The notes beneath the pieces are model-generated. The model was not told the DNA's origin. It searched no databases and saw only the letters and a program-made list of their open reading frames with translations. Made by a program: the position numbers and the translations under genes. Below, piece after piece: positions 1-6,730 of a stretch of DNA of 16,944 nt; position 1 is the first letter of the stretch; each line of letters opens with the position of its first letter. Origin of the DNA: an archaeon (GTDB taxonomy: Archaea; Asgardarchaeota; Hermodarchaeia; Hermodarchaeales; Hermodarchaeaceae); contig JABXGX010000244.1 in the NCBI GenBank assembly GCA_016550405.1, positions 1-16,944 on the forward strand, given 5' to 3'.

Positions 1-1043
1 AACTGGTTAATCAGGAGGCCTGGAATCTCTCCACTGGCTTCATATACCACCTGGCCTTCAAAAATCGCAAAGCGATGTATGGCTGTAGAACGATGAGATC
101 CGGCGGTAGTACTAAAGTCGAAATGCGATATGGCCAAGTAGAAATTGACATGTGATGCGTAGATCGTACAGGTGCCCGTTCCACCCAGGACGGTTTCACT
201 AGCGGGAGGATTATCCGGATTGCTGATATCTAGGGCTAGAATATGATAGTAGCAGAATCTGTAATCATACGTGTACAGATCATAATAGATGGTTTCAGCT
301 GGGATGACGTGTGTGAAGTCTCCTATTGTTATTGTTGGTAGATCGACGGTTCCATTCTCCTCGCTTATCCCGTCTTGGACGATGAGGTATAGATATTTGC
401 CAATAAGGCGTGCACTGACATAGTAATTCTCAAGGCTGATTCGTTGAAGCAAAGTAATGGATGAAGGTTGAGATACATCATACACTTGAAGTGAAATTGT
501 GTCGGGGCTCCATGAGCCTTCGTGGTGCGTGATTCGGCTAATCACAGCTAGCCTGGAAGCATCCCATAAGAACAAAGCAAGCGGTGTTCCCTCAGGGTAA
601 ATCCAATTAACAATGTTCGCCGTACCCACGGGGTATGCTTTTACAACTACAATTTTCTCTTCAGTAATGGTATAAATGTAGGTCCCGTCAGTTTTGACAA
701 TGTCGGGCTCATCAACGCCTTCAACTTGAACATTTGTGGTCGAATACCCTGATGTCCCCTGCAATCCACGTGGCGTTTCTCCAAGCGTAAACGTGTTGAA
801 ATCTTCCAGCAATAATTCCCAACCATACCCTTGTGGTGGGTGATGATTTTGCACATACAATGCCAATTCAGCATGGGATCTAAAACGCTGTAATTGAGCG
901 GGGGAATTAAGGTGAAAATCCAAGTAAAGGCCCGTTATTGCGAATCCACCGATAATCGTTGATAATAAAAGCACGACTTTTACCGGTTGGCTTCGGACTT
1001 GCCTTAACCAACTACTCCCAACTCGCATCCTTATGTGAGGCAT
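1..1043 (-). CDS. Membrane-anchored secreted beta-propeller protein (Beta_propel, PF09826-like), N-terminal part
   Basis: An open frame runs leftward from ATG at 1043 to the window edge without a stop, giving about 347 codons; the C-terminus is missing. The start is supported by a GAGGT site seven bases upstream (reverse strand). Residues about 21-41 form one hydrophobic segment after a basic N-terminus, so this is a signal anchor or uncleaved signal peptide with the rest outside the cell. Residues 105-120 read VQVEGVDEPDIVKTDG, the hallmark motif of the Beta_propel family, followed by repeated beta-strand blocks (for example YIYTITEEKIVVVKAYP) as expected for propeller blades. The function of this family is unknown; surface binding or scaffolding is only a guess. 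It is transcribed divergently from trm112 and is probably unrelated to the ribosomal cluster. Family assignment is confident, role is not. Confidence 0.85.
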   Translation of the reverse strand, partial: MPHIRMRVGSSWLRQVRSQPVKVVLLLSTIIGGFAITGLYLDFHLNSPAQLQRFRSHAELALYVQNHHPPQGYGWELLLEDFNTFTLGETPRGLQGTSGYSTTNVQVEGVDEPDIVKTDGTYIYTITEEKIVVVKAYPVGTANIVNWIYPEGTPLALFLWDASRLAVISRITHHEGSWSPDTISLQVYDVSQPSSITLLQRISLENYYVSARLIGKYLYLIVQDGISEENGTVDLPTITIGDFTHVIPAETIYYDLYTYDYRFCYYHILALDISNPDNPPASETVLGGTGTCTIYASHVNFYLAISHFDFSTTAGSHRSTAIHRFAIFEGQVVYEASGEIPGLLINQ

Positions 1044-1150
1044 ATACCTACCTCTTACCCTCTGGGTCATTAATCTACACTTTAGAACAGGAAAATCCAT
1101 TGTGTACAACGCTTTTGAATAACTTCAGACTTCTCAGACGCTATTGATGG

Positions 1151-1163
1151 GCTCTAAAAGAGC
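1151..1163. repeat. Short perfect inverted repeat in the divergent intergenic region
   Basis: GCTCT, three A residues, then AGAGC make a 5-bp-arm palindrome just upstream of the TATA-like box of trm112, in the 173-base region between the divergent propeller gene and trm112. It could be an operator or part of the upstream promoter, but arms this short can arise by chance. Apart from the promoter-like box, nothing else stands out in 1044-1216. Confidence 0.2.
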
Positions 1164-1176
1164 TACTTTTAATAAG
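1164..1176 (+). promoter_or_regulatory. Putative archaeal TATA box for trm112
   Basis: The AT-rich stretch CTTTTAATAA lies at about 1166-1174, some 45 bases before the chosen GTG start. A start of transcription about 25 bases downstream would leave a leader of roughly 20 bases containing the GAGGTG ribosome site at 1205-1210. This rests on composition and spacing only. Confidence 0.4.
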
Positions 1177-1216
1177 GGCAGTTAGCGTAGACAGGTTGCG
1201 TGTTGAGGTGTTTATT

Positions 1217-1714
1217 GTGAAGCCGTGGTTGTTGAATATTTTGGCGTGTCCAATTTGTAAAGAACATCCGTTGACGACGTATGTGATGGATGTAAAGCGG
1301 AATCGGCTTCGGGACAAGAAGGGATTAGCTGGAGAACTGGTGGTTCATTATCAGCGCGGAGTGCTGAGTGAACCATCATTGAAGCCAGTCTATAATTTGT
1401 CAAAGGACAAAGTCTTTGATCAGCGGCTGGCAAAGGCGCGGAAGATGTTTGCCTCCTTTTCGAAGAAAAAGCCTGATTCCCAGGATATGATACCTCTAGT
1501 GGAGTACTTCCATGGCATCGAAATTGTAACGGGAGCGATGCGGTGTGAAAAGTGTGAACGGTTCTATCCCATTGGCTCAAGGGTTGAAACCATTCCTGAA
1601 CTACTCCCCGACGCTGGACGTGATAAGAAAGCTGATATTGCGTTCTTAAAGAAGCATCGTGACGTGCTTCCAAAAGTGATTTTATCCGAGTCTAAGCCCT
1701 TCGTCTTAGAATAA
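1217..1714 (+). CDS. Trm112-like zinc protein, activator of SAM-dependent methyltransferases
   Basis: A 165-residue protein if started at GTG 1217, chosen because GAGGTG sits six bases upstream at 1205-1210; an upstream TTG at 1196 is also in frame. The start MKPWLLNILACPIC matches Trm112 N-termini. Zinc ligands are likely C11 and C14 near the start and C110 and C113 in RCEKC, followed by FYPIG and IPELL, which parallel the eukaryotic GRMFPI and IPNMLL motifs. The cysteine pairs are separated by about 95 residues, as in yeast and human Trm112, whereas many archaeal Trm112 proteins are short zinc ribbons without the middle domain. In known cases Trm112 stabilises methyltransferases that modify tRNA, rRNA and release factor. 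No methyltransferase gene is adjacent. The middle region (residues 25-100) is lysine-rich and predicted helical by eye. Confidence 0.82.
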   Translation: MKPWLLNILACPICKEHPLTTYVMDVKRNRLRDKKGLAGELVVHYQRGVLSEPSLKPVYNLSKDKVFDQRLAKARKMFASFSKKKPDSQDMIPLVEYFHGIEIVTGAMRCEKCERFYPIGSRVETIPELLPDAGRDKKADIAFLKKHRDVLPKVILSESKPFVLE

Positions 1715-1742
1715 GGCGGCGTTCAAGCCGAGACTAGCAGAA

Positions 1743-1754
1743 TTCTTATATAGG
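1743..1754 (+). promoter_or_regulatory. Putative TATA box of the ribosomal-protein operon
   Basis: CTTATATA at 1745-1752 is a good match to an archaeal TATA element and is the strongest such site ahead of rpl22. Transcription would then begin near 1772-1778, leaving a leader of about 110 bases before the rpl22 ATG. The trm112 stop is at 1712-1714, so rpl22 appears to start its own transcription unit. A small 4-bp stem (CGGC 1717-1720 with GCCG 1727-1730) lies upstream and might belong to the end of the trm112 message. Confidence 0.45.
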
Positions 1755-1883
1755 ATACATGGCATCGCTCTCCTCGCTCTCACATTGTTTGGGAGTGCAG
1801 ACCAGCACCGAGGGTCACATGATTCTCGTTCTTGCTACTGCAACCTGCAAAGTGAGTGTTGTAATCTCCAGAGTGGATACCCT

Positions 1884-2345
1884 ATGCCCTCCTATGGCTA
1901 CTCGATCATTGGTCTGGATCCAGACAAAACCGCACGGGCTAGTGGACGCGAGGTTCGGATATCGCCGAAGGCCGCCCGAGAAATCTGTAATGAATTGCGT
2001 GGGCTTCGCTTGGAAGCCGCCAAATCATACCTCGAGGAGGTCATTGCTATGCGTCAAGCCATCCCCTACCGACGTCATGATAAGAAAGTCGGACACCGGA
2101 AAGGGCTGCACAAAGCGGATTCAGGACGGTACCCCGTGAAAGCCTCAAAAATGATTATGCGAGTGTTAGCCAACGCTGAGAACAACGCAGATTATAAGGG
2201 GTTGGATCTTGACCGACTCCGCGTGACCCATATTTCAGCGTATCCTGGTCGGGTTCTCAAACGTTTTATCGAGCGGGCTCGTGGGCGGTCAACCAAGTTC
2301 AATGAACAACTGGTACATATTGAGGTTGTATTAACGGAGGAATAA
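1884..2345 (+). CDS. rpl22: 50S ribosomal protein L22 (uL22)
   Basis: The 153-residue product, starting MPSYGYSI, has the usual length for archaeal uL22 and aligns by eye along its length: a DPDKTARASGREVRISPKAAREIC core, a YLEEVIAMRQAIPYRRH stretch and the basic KKVGHRKG region. uL22 binds 23S rRNA and its hairpin lines the peptide exit tunnel. ATG 1884 was chosen because family similarity begins exactly there; the frame stays open upstream to TTG 1785 but the extra 33 residues look unlike any L22. The ribosome site is weak (GAGTGGA), unlike most other genes here. It is the first ribosomal gene of the cluster, with rps3 two bases downstream. The usual upstream partners rps19 and rpl2 are absent. 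Confidence 0.95.
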   Translation: MPSYGYSIIGLDPDKTARASGREVRISPKAAREICNELRGLRLEAAKSYLEEVIAMRQAIPYRRHDKKVGHRKGLHKADSGRYPVKASKMIMRVLANAENNADYKGLDLDRLRVTHISAYPGRVLKRFIERARGRSTKFNEQLVHIEVVLTEE

Positions 2346-2347
2346 GA

Positions 2348-3466
2348 ATGCCAGCTGAAGATCATTTTATCAATCGCGGTTTGCTGAAGGTCAAAGTGAA
2401 TGACTTTTTACGCCAAGAGCTACGGCGTGCCGGCTATGCTGGTGTGGACCTCCAAAAGACGCCGCTTGGAATGCGAGTTGTTGTCTATGCCTCACGGCCT
2501 GGCATGGTCATTGGCCGCCGAGGGACTACAGTCCGCGAATTGACGGAAACCTTAGAACATGATTTTGGTTTAGAAGCTCCACAGATCGAAGTCAGCGAAG
2601 TAGAAGTCCCCGAACTTAACGGACCCATCATGGCTGAACGATTAGCTCAGCGTCTTGAACGTGGTGACCATTTCCGTCGTGCCGCCTATGGTGTGCTTCG
2701 CCGGATTATCGGGGCTGGGGCGAAAGGCGTAGAAATCTCCCTTTCAGGAAAATTGACCAGCCGCCGTGCACGATACCAGAAGTTTCGAAGTGGATTCGTA
2801 GCCAAAACCGGTGAACCAATTCGCACCGCAGTGAGCCACGGTTTGGCCTTTGCGATTATGAAACCAGGTGTCTTGGGCGTACAAGTTCGTATTATGCTCC
2901 CTGACACCGTTGCACCGGATCATCCGGTCATTGTGCATCGAGAAGTTGAGGTTGAAGCCGTTCCTGCACCCGCTCCTACAGCTCCCGAACCCTCCGAAAC
3001 ACCTGAAGCTGCGGATACCGAGATTGTTGAAGAAGAGTTACCCATCGAGGAAGCTCCATCAATCGAAGAGTTTGTTGACGAAGGCGCAGAACCAATCCCC
3101 GGACCCACTCCTGCCCCCTCACCTGAACCAATTCCTGAAGACGTTCCACCCAAGGAGGAGAAACCAGCACCAAAAGCACCGGAACCGAAGCCTAAAGCTG
3201 AACCGAAAAAAGAACCCGAAAAGAAGCCAAAGGCTAAGGCGAAACCTAAGGCGAAGAAGGAGAAGGCGGAGGAGACGGCTAAGGCGAAACCTAAGGCGAA
3301 GAAGGAGAAGGCAAAGACAGAGAAGAAGGCGAAGCCCAAGGCCGCAAAGAAGGACGATAAACCCAAAACTAAGACGGGCAAGGTTGCAGAGAAGGAAAAG
3401 AAGTCGAAACCCAAAGAAACCAAAGCCAAAGCTTCAAAATCGAAGAAGGAGTCTTCGAAGAAGTAA
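2348..3466 (+). CDS. rps3: 30S ribosomal protein S3 (uS3) with a long charged C-terminal tail
   Basis: Residues 1-190 are a normal archaeal uS3: an N-terminal KH domain with the GXXG loop in VIGRRG (54-59) and a C-terminal S3 domain with GAGAKGVEISLSGKL and RARYQKFRSG. uS3 sits on the head of the small subunit at the mRNA entry. The protein has 372 residues against roughly 210-240 in many archaea. The excess is a low-complexity tail: residues about 200-270 are rich in Glu, Pro and Ala, and residues about 271-372 are rich in Lys, Ala and Pro. The tail includes an exact 36-base repeat at DNA level. The frame is unbroken with GGAGG ahead of the ATG, so the tail is probably real. It is likely disordered; its role is unknown. 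Confidence 0.95.
   Translation: MPAEDHFINRGLLKVKVNDFLRQELRRAGYAGVDLQKTPLGMRVVVYASRPGMVIGRRGTTVRELTETLEHDFGLEAPQIEVSEVEVPELNGPIMAERLAQRLERGDHFRRAAYGVLRRIIGAGAKGVEISLSGKLTSRRARYQKFRSGFVAKTGEPIRTAVSHGLAFAIMKPGVLGVQVRIMLPDTVAPDHPVIVHREVEVEAVPAPAPTAPEPSETPEAADTEIVEEELPIEEAPSIEEFVDEGAEPIPGPTPAPSPEPIPEDVPPKEEKPAPKAPEPKPKAEPKKEPEKKPKAKAKPKAKKEKAEETAKAKPKAKKEKAKTEKKAKPKAAKKDDKPKTKTGKVAEKEKKSKPKETKAKASKSKKESSKK
3232..3312 (+). repeat. Tandem repeat inside the rps3 tail (36-base exact copies, 45-base period)
   Basis: Two identical 36-base copies lie at 3232-3267 and 3277-3312, separated by nine bases, so the unit is 45 bases or 15 codons. They encode AKAKPKAKKEKA twice. The exact identity suggests a recent slippage or duplication that kept the reading frame. 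Confidence 0.85.
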
Positions 3467-3486
3467 GATGAGGAGGCGAATGGGAC

Positions 3487-3720
3487 ATGGCATTATTGAA
3501 AATGGAAGAAATCCGGAGCATGACTGTTGAGGAACGAGATCGAAAACTCGATGAGCTCCGAGCTGAACTTTCCAAACAACGTGCGGCAATGTTATCCGGT
3601 GCTGGTATGGAAAACCCAGGGGTTATTCGGGGTATTCGTAAAAACATCGCACGGATTCTTACTGTGAACAATGAAAAAGCGCGGCGAGCGGCCGCTGAAA
3701 GCGTAGGAGGCGGCGAATAA
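3487..3720 (+). CDS. rpl29: 50S ribosomal protein L29 (uL29)
   Basis: A 77-residue protein of normal length. The motif EIRSMTVEERDRKLDELRAELSKQRA and the downstream GVIRGIRKNIARILTV are typical of the two-helix uL29 fold. It binds 23S rRNA near the exit of the peptide tunnel, where targeting factors and translocons dock. GGAGG lies upstream of the ATG, about 20 bases after rps3. The last residues (SVGGGE) overlap the GGAGG site used by the next gene. Confidence 0.95.
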   Translation: MALLKMEEIRSMTVEERDRKLDELRAELSKQRAAMLSGAGMENPGVIRGIRKNIARILTVNNEKARRAAAESVGGGE

Positions 3721-3722
3721 TA

Positions 3723-4004
3723 ATGCAGTATACATCTCGGCTAGCTCTTCGTCCCCTCATTGGTCTATCTGCCATGGTAACGCAAGCTACAAATCCTGCG
3801 CTTCGCCGAATTTCTGGCGTTATTGTGGAGGATACCCCAAACATGCTGACACTCTTTGATGGTTATCGAACACGCCGAGTTCCAAAGACCTCAAGTTTCT
3901 TTGAATTGTCTCTACCGACTGGTGAGACAATAGGAATCGCTGGGACAGCTCTTTTAGGGCATCCAGCAGAACGCTTAAGGAGGGCGAAAAAACTACGATG
4001 GTAG
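3723..4004 (+). CDS. rnp1: RNase P protein component 1 (Rpp29/Pop4 family)
   Basis: This 93-residue protein fits the archaeal Rpp29 subunit, a small Sm-like barrel that binds the specificity domain of RNase P RNA with Rpp21 and helps mature tRNA 5' ends. Recognisable features are PLIGLSAMVTQATNPALRRISGVIVEDTPNML near residues 11-42 and TRRVPKTSSFFEL in the middle. The last residues overlap rps17 by seven bases, indicating translational coupling. Its place between rpl29 and rps17 is the usual archaeal arrangement and supports the call. Confidence 0.92.
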   Translation: MQYTSRLALRPLIGLSAMVTQATNPALRRISGVIVEDTPNMLTLFDGYRTRRVPKTSSFFELSLPTGETIGIAGTALLGHPAERLRRAKKLRW

Positions 4005-4342
4005 CTAATAATATCGGTCTAAAAGTTACTCCACCCGAACAGGAATGCGAGGATCCCAACTGTCCCTTTCATGGGACGCTCCCTGTTCGCGGACGTGTCC
4101 TTGAAGGCATAGTCGCCAGTACAAAGATGAAAGGCACTGTAACTGTTCGCCGCGAGTATCTCCGCTTTATCAAAAAATACAAACGATACGCTCGGAGTCA
4201 CTCAATGACGGCAGCCCATCATCCGCCTTGCATTCCTCTAGAGGTAGGCGACACCGTTCGAATCGCCGAATGTCGACAAATCAGTAAGACGGTATCCCAT
4301 GTCGTAGTCGAACGAACTAATACAAGGGAGGCAACCGAATAA
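3998..4342 (+). CDS. rps17: 30S ribosomal protein S17 (uS17)
   Basis: A 114-residue uS17, an OB-fold protein that binds 16S rRNA early in small-subunit assembly. The N-terminal part carries the archaeal/eukaryotic motif CEDPNCPFHGTLPVRG (C17, C22 and nearby H25), followed by GRVLEGIVASTKMKGTVTV and KYKRYARSHS. The ATG lies inside the end of rnp1, with GGAGGG about a dozen bases upstream. Its stop shares one base with the ATG of rpl14, so rnp1, rps17 and rpl14 form a tightly coupled group. Confidence 0.95.
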   Translation: MVANNIGLKVTPPEQECEDPNCPFHGTLPVRGRVLEGIVASTKMKGTVTVRREYLRFIKKYKRYARSHSMTAAHHPPCIPLEVGDTVRIAECRQISKTVSHVVVERTNTREATE

Positions 4343-4764
4343 TGGTCAAACGAGGAAAAAAGACGGCGGGCATAGCTCGATCACGCATTAGCCGAGGACT
4401 CCCCACTAGCGCTCGACTCACAGTCGCTGACAACAGTGGCGCCCGTATCGTCGAAATTATTTCCGTCATTGGCTGGCATGGACGCCTTCGCCGGCAACCC
4501 GCCGCTAGTGTCGCGGATATGGTCGTTGTATCCTGTAAAGCCGGAACACCCAAAATGCGACGCCAAGTCCTCCGGGGAATAATCGTGCGACAACGTCGCC
4601 CGTATCGGCGCAAAGGTGGGCAATGGATTCGCTTTGAAGATAATGCCATCGTCATCACCTCAGAGACAGGCGATCCCCAAGGTTCAGAAATCCGTGGACC
4701 CATTGCCAGAGAAGCCGCTGAACGCTGGCCTCGCATCGCTAGCGTCGCCAGCATTATTGTTTAG
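4342..4764 (+). CDS. rpl14: 50S ribosomal protein L14 (uL14)
   Basis: The 140-residue product matches archaeal uL14: RLTVADNSGARIVEIISV (residues 25-42), the VVSCKAGTPKMRRQVLRGIIVRQRRPYRR block and GPIAREAAERWPRIASVAS at the C-terminus. It binds 23S rRNA at the subunit interface beneath the factor-binding site. The start overlaps the rps17 stop by one base, and GGGAGG lies upstream. Confidence 0.95.
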   Translation: MVKRGKKTAGIARSRISRGLPTSARLTVADNSGARIVEIISVIGWHGRLRRQPAASVADMVVVSCKAGTPKMRRQVLRGIIVRQRRPYRRKGGQWIRFEDNAIVITSETGDPQGSEIRGPIAREAAERWPRIASVASIIV

Positions 4765-4777
4765 GAGCTGAAAAGAA

Positions 4778-5164
4778 ATGACCTCACGAAAACCCAAAAA
4801 ACAGCGTATAGCCCGATACACCGCACCTTGGCATCGTCGCCACAAATATTTCACAGCAAAGCTTGCTCCTGAACTAGTGGATAAACATGGCATTAAACGA
4901 ATTCCCATTCACAAAGGCGACACCGTCTATATTACGCGTGGAGCTTTCCGCGATTCCGAAGGCGATGTTCTTGAAATCGACATGAAGAATCTCAAACTGA
5001 GCATCGAAAACATCACCATAGAAAAAGTGGATGGCTCAGCGGTTCCTTTCCCAATTCGCCCCGAAAACGTCATGATTACCAAACTCAAAATTGACAAGAC
5101 TCGACAAGCCGTCATTGATCGTAAAGCGGCAGCCCGAGCAGGACTCGAAAGTAAGGAGGATTAG
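4778..5164 (+). CDS. rpl24: 50S ribosomal protein L24 (uL24)
   Basis: A 128-residue archaeal uL24. The N-terminal extension with RYTAPWHRRHKY is shared with archaeal and eukaryotic (L26) homologues. The KOW domain follows at about residues 44-70 (IHKGDTVYITRGAFRDSEGD), then a C-terminal PIRPENVMITKLKID strand region. uL24 starts large-subunit assembly and sits near the tunnel exit. An AGGAG site lies ahead of the ATG. The C-terminal codons contain the GGAGG used by rps4e. Confidence 0.95.
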   Translation: MTSRKPKKQRIARYTAPWHRRHKYFTAKLAPELVDKHGIKRIPIHKGDTVYITRGAFRDSEGDVLEIDMKNLKLSIENITIEKVDGSAVPFPIRPENVMITKLKIDKTRQAVIDRKAAARAGLESKED

Positions 5165-5168
5165 AAAC

Positions 5169-5909
5169 ATGGCAAAAGGTCCAAGAAAACACATGAAACG
5201 ATTGGCCGCTCCTGGTCATTGGCAAATCAAACGGAAAGTTCGCCCCTTCACCATCCGTGCTACTCCAGGACCCCACGCACTGGATGAAGGCATCCCATTA
5301 GGGGTGGTCATACGTGATATGCTAAACCTGACCACAACCCTTGCAGAAACTCGACGTGTCCTCGCTCAAGGTCTTGTGAAAGTCGATGGTAAAATCCGCA
5401 AAGACTACAAATATCCTGTTGGGCTCATGGACGTCATTGAGATCCCGACTTCGAAAACACGAGTGCGTGTCGTCCCAGACTCACAACACCTCCTGCAACT
5501 CTATAATATCTCAAAGAAAGAACAGGATCTCAAACTCTGTAAAATTACAGGCAAGAACACGGTAGCGAAGGGGAATATTCAGCTCCATCTCCATGATGGT
5601 CGCACAATCTTACTCGAAGTAAAGGATCCCAAGGCTAAGCCCAAGATACCGTACAAGCCAGGCGACACCGTACTCATCAAAGTTCCCAATCAGACCATTC
5701 AGGAACACATCCCTCTCAAAGAAGGTGTCATCGCCGTCATCACAGGTGGCGATCACAAAGGAAACATAGGTAAAATTACAAAAATTGATACAGAAAACCG
5801 CCTGGGTACCATCCAAACCGCCGGTGGCAAATCCATTCTCACTGCTATTCGGTACGTGTTTCCCCTTGGTAAAGATGCACCGTTGGTCTCTATTCCGGAG
5901 GCTGGTTAA
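5169..5909 (+). CDS. rps4e: 30S ribosomal protein S4e (eS4)
   Basis: A 246-residue protein found only in archaea and eukaryotes. The start MAKGPRKHMKRLAAP at ATG 5169 is the standard eS4 N-terminus and has GGAGG upstream; the in-frame extension to 5091 is rejected. An S4-type RNA-binding segment covers about residues 43-100 (LGVVIRDMLNLTTTLAETRRVL, VKVDGKIRKDYKYPVGLMDVI), then the central eS4 domain, and a KOW motif near 185-205 (EGVIAVITGGDHKGNIGKI). It binds the body of 16S rRNA. Two bases separate it from rpl5. Confidence 0.96.
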   Translation: MAKGPRKHMKRLAAPGHWQIKRKVRPFTIRATPGPHALDEGIPLGVVIRDMLNLTTTLAETRRVLAQGLVKVDGKIRKDYKYPVGLMDVIEIPTSKTRVRVVPDSQHLLQLYNISKKEQDLKLCKITGKNTVAKGNIQLHLHDGRTILLEVKDPKAKPKIPYKPGDTVLIKVPNQTIQEHIPLKEGVIAVITGGDHKGNIGKITKIDTENRLGTIQTAGGKSILTAIRYVFPLGKDAPLVSIPEAG

Positions 5910-5911
5910 TC

Positions 5912-6568
5912 ATGTCAACAGCAAAGAAAGTATCACCAACCAAAAGCACAACAAAGCGGACACCATCAGCGAAAGCTACTACTGATAATTCCGCTGCTAA
6001 GCCCGCAAAACCAGCTCCTCAACCGAAGGTCAAGAAGAACAACGTAATGCGGCAAATTTTCATTTCCAAAGTTGTTGTCAACATGTCATTGGGAACAGCT
6101 GGTGAACCATTATCAAAAGCCAAAACGATTCTTGAAGAATTAACGGGACAAAAACCCACAGAAATATTGGCGAAGCGCACCAATCGGGATTTTGGTCTCC
6201 GGAAAGGCGAACCCATGGGTTGCAAAGTAACTCTTCGTGGAGAAAAAGCGAAAGAGTTCGCTAAACGCGCCTTAGATGTCTCCGATTTTCAAATTCCAGG
6301 CAGTGCAGTAGATCATGCAGGAAACGTTAGTTTCGGAGTTGCTGAACACATACAGATTCCTGGGGTCAAATACGATCCGAATCTGGGAATCTTTGGTATG
6401 GATGTGTGTATCTGCACTGAGCGCCCTGGATTCCGCATAAATCGCCGACGTCGGGCACGCCACAAGGTTCCGCGCCGTCATCGGATCACACCCGATGAAG
6501 CCATGGCTGTACTCTCATCCGAGTTGGGAATTCAGTTTACCCAACCGGAACTGGAGGATGAATACTGA
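5912..6568 (+). CDS. rpl5: 50S ribosomal protein L5 (uL5) with a basic N-terminal extension
   Basis: Residues 46 onward (MRQIFISKVVVNMSLGTAGEPLSKAKTILEE and later KRTNRDFGLRKGEPMGCKVTLRG) are a normal archaeal uL5, the 5S rRNA-binding protein of the central protuberance. Ahead of this lie about 45 residues of low complexity, rich in Lys, Thr, Ser, Ala and Pro. An internal ATG at residue 46 would give a protein of ordinary length. However, the upstream ATG at 5912 is two bases after the rps4e stop and has GGAG (in ATTCCGGAGGCTGG) upstream, so I keep the longer form. The last base overlaps the ATG of rps14. Confidence 0.94.
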   Translation: MSTAKKVSPTKSTTKRTPSAKATTDNSAAKPAKPAPQPKVKKNNVMRQIFISKVVVNMSLGTAGEPLSKAKTILEELTGQKPTEILAKRTNRDFGLRKGEPMGCKVTLRGEKAKEFAKRALDVSDFQIPGSAVDHAGNVSFGVAEHIQIPGVKYDPNLGIFGMDVCICTERPGFRINRRRRARHKVPRRHRITPDEAMAVLSSELGIQFTQPELEDEY

Positions 6569-6717
6569 TGTCAAAAGAGAAAAAACAAGGCAAAGGTCAC
6601 CGCACATGCAAACGCTGTGGAACCCACCGCGCCATCATTCGAAGTTTCAATATTGGCTTATGCAGGCGATGCTTCCGAGAAGTAGCCGAAGAACTCGGAT
6701 TTCGCAAATATACCTAG
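6568..6717 (+). CDS. rps14: 30S ribosomal protein S14 type Z (uS14)
   Basis: A 49-residue zinc-binding uS14, short but complete. Two cysteine pairs, C14/C17 in CKRC and C32/C35 in CRRC, form the zinc site. Flanking sequence GHRTCKRCGTHRAIIRSF and FREVAEELGFRKY matches archaeal S14 and eukaryotic S29. It binds 16S rRNA in the head of the 30S subunit. The ATG overlaps the rpl5 TGA by one base, which implies coupled translation, and the next gene starts 13 bases after its stop. Confidence 0.96.
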   Translation: MSKEKKQGKGHRTCKRCGTHRAIIRSFNIGLCRRCFREVAEELGFRKYT

Positions 6718-6730
6718 AGGTGAAATGAAA

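Noticed and set aside
959..1147. 62-codon + strand open frame in the divergent region
   Set aside because: It overlaps the start of the propeller gene on the other strand, has no clear ribosome site and matches nothing I know.
1212..1673. 153-codon open frame antisense to trm112
   Set aside because: It has no recognisable family and lies fully opposite a gene with clear zinc motifs.
2920..3429. 169-codon antisense open frame, Phe/Gly/Ser-rich
   Set aside because: This is the reverse complement of the Lys/Ala/Pro-coding tail; stop codons are rare there for compositional reasons only.
2868..3530. 220-codon open frame overlapping the rps3 tail in another frame, extremely Arg-rich
   Set aside because: It is a by-product of the AAG/GCN-rich repeat composition of the uS3 tail.
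4317..4754. 145-codon antisense open frame opposite rpl14
   Set aside because: No homology is seen and rpl14 on the other strand is unambiguous.
5091..5168. Upstream extension of rps4e into rpl24
   Set aside because: The eS4 family starts at MAKGPRKHMKRL and the GGAGG site points to ATG 5169.
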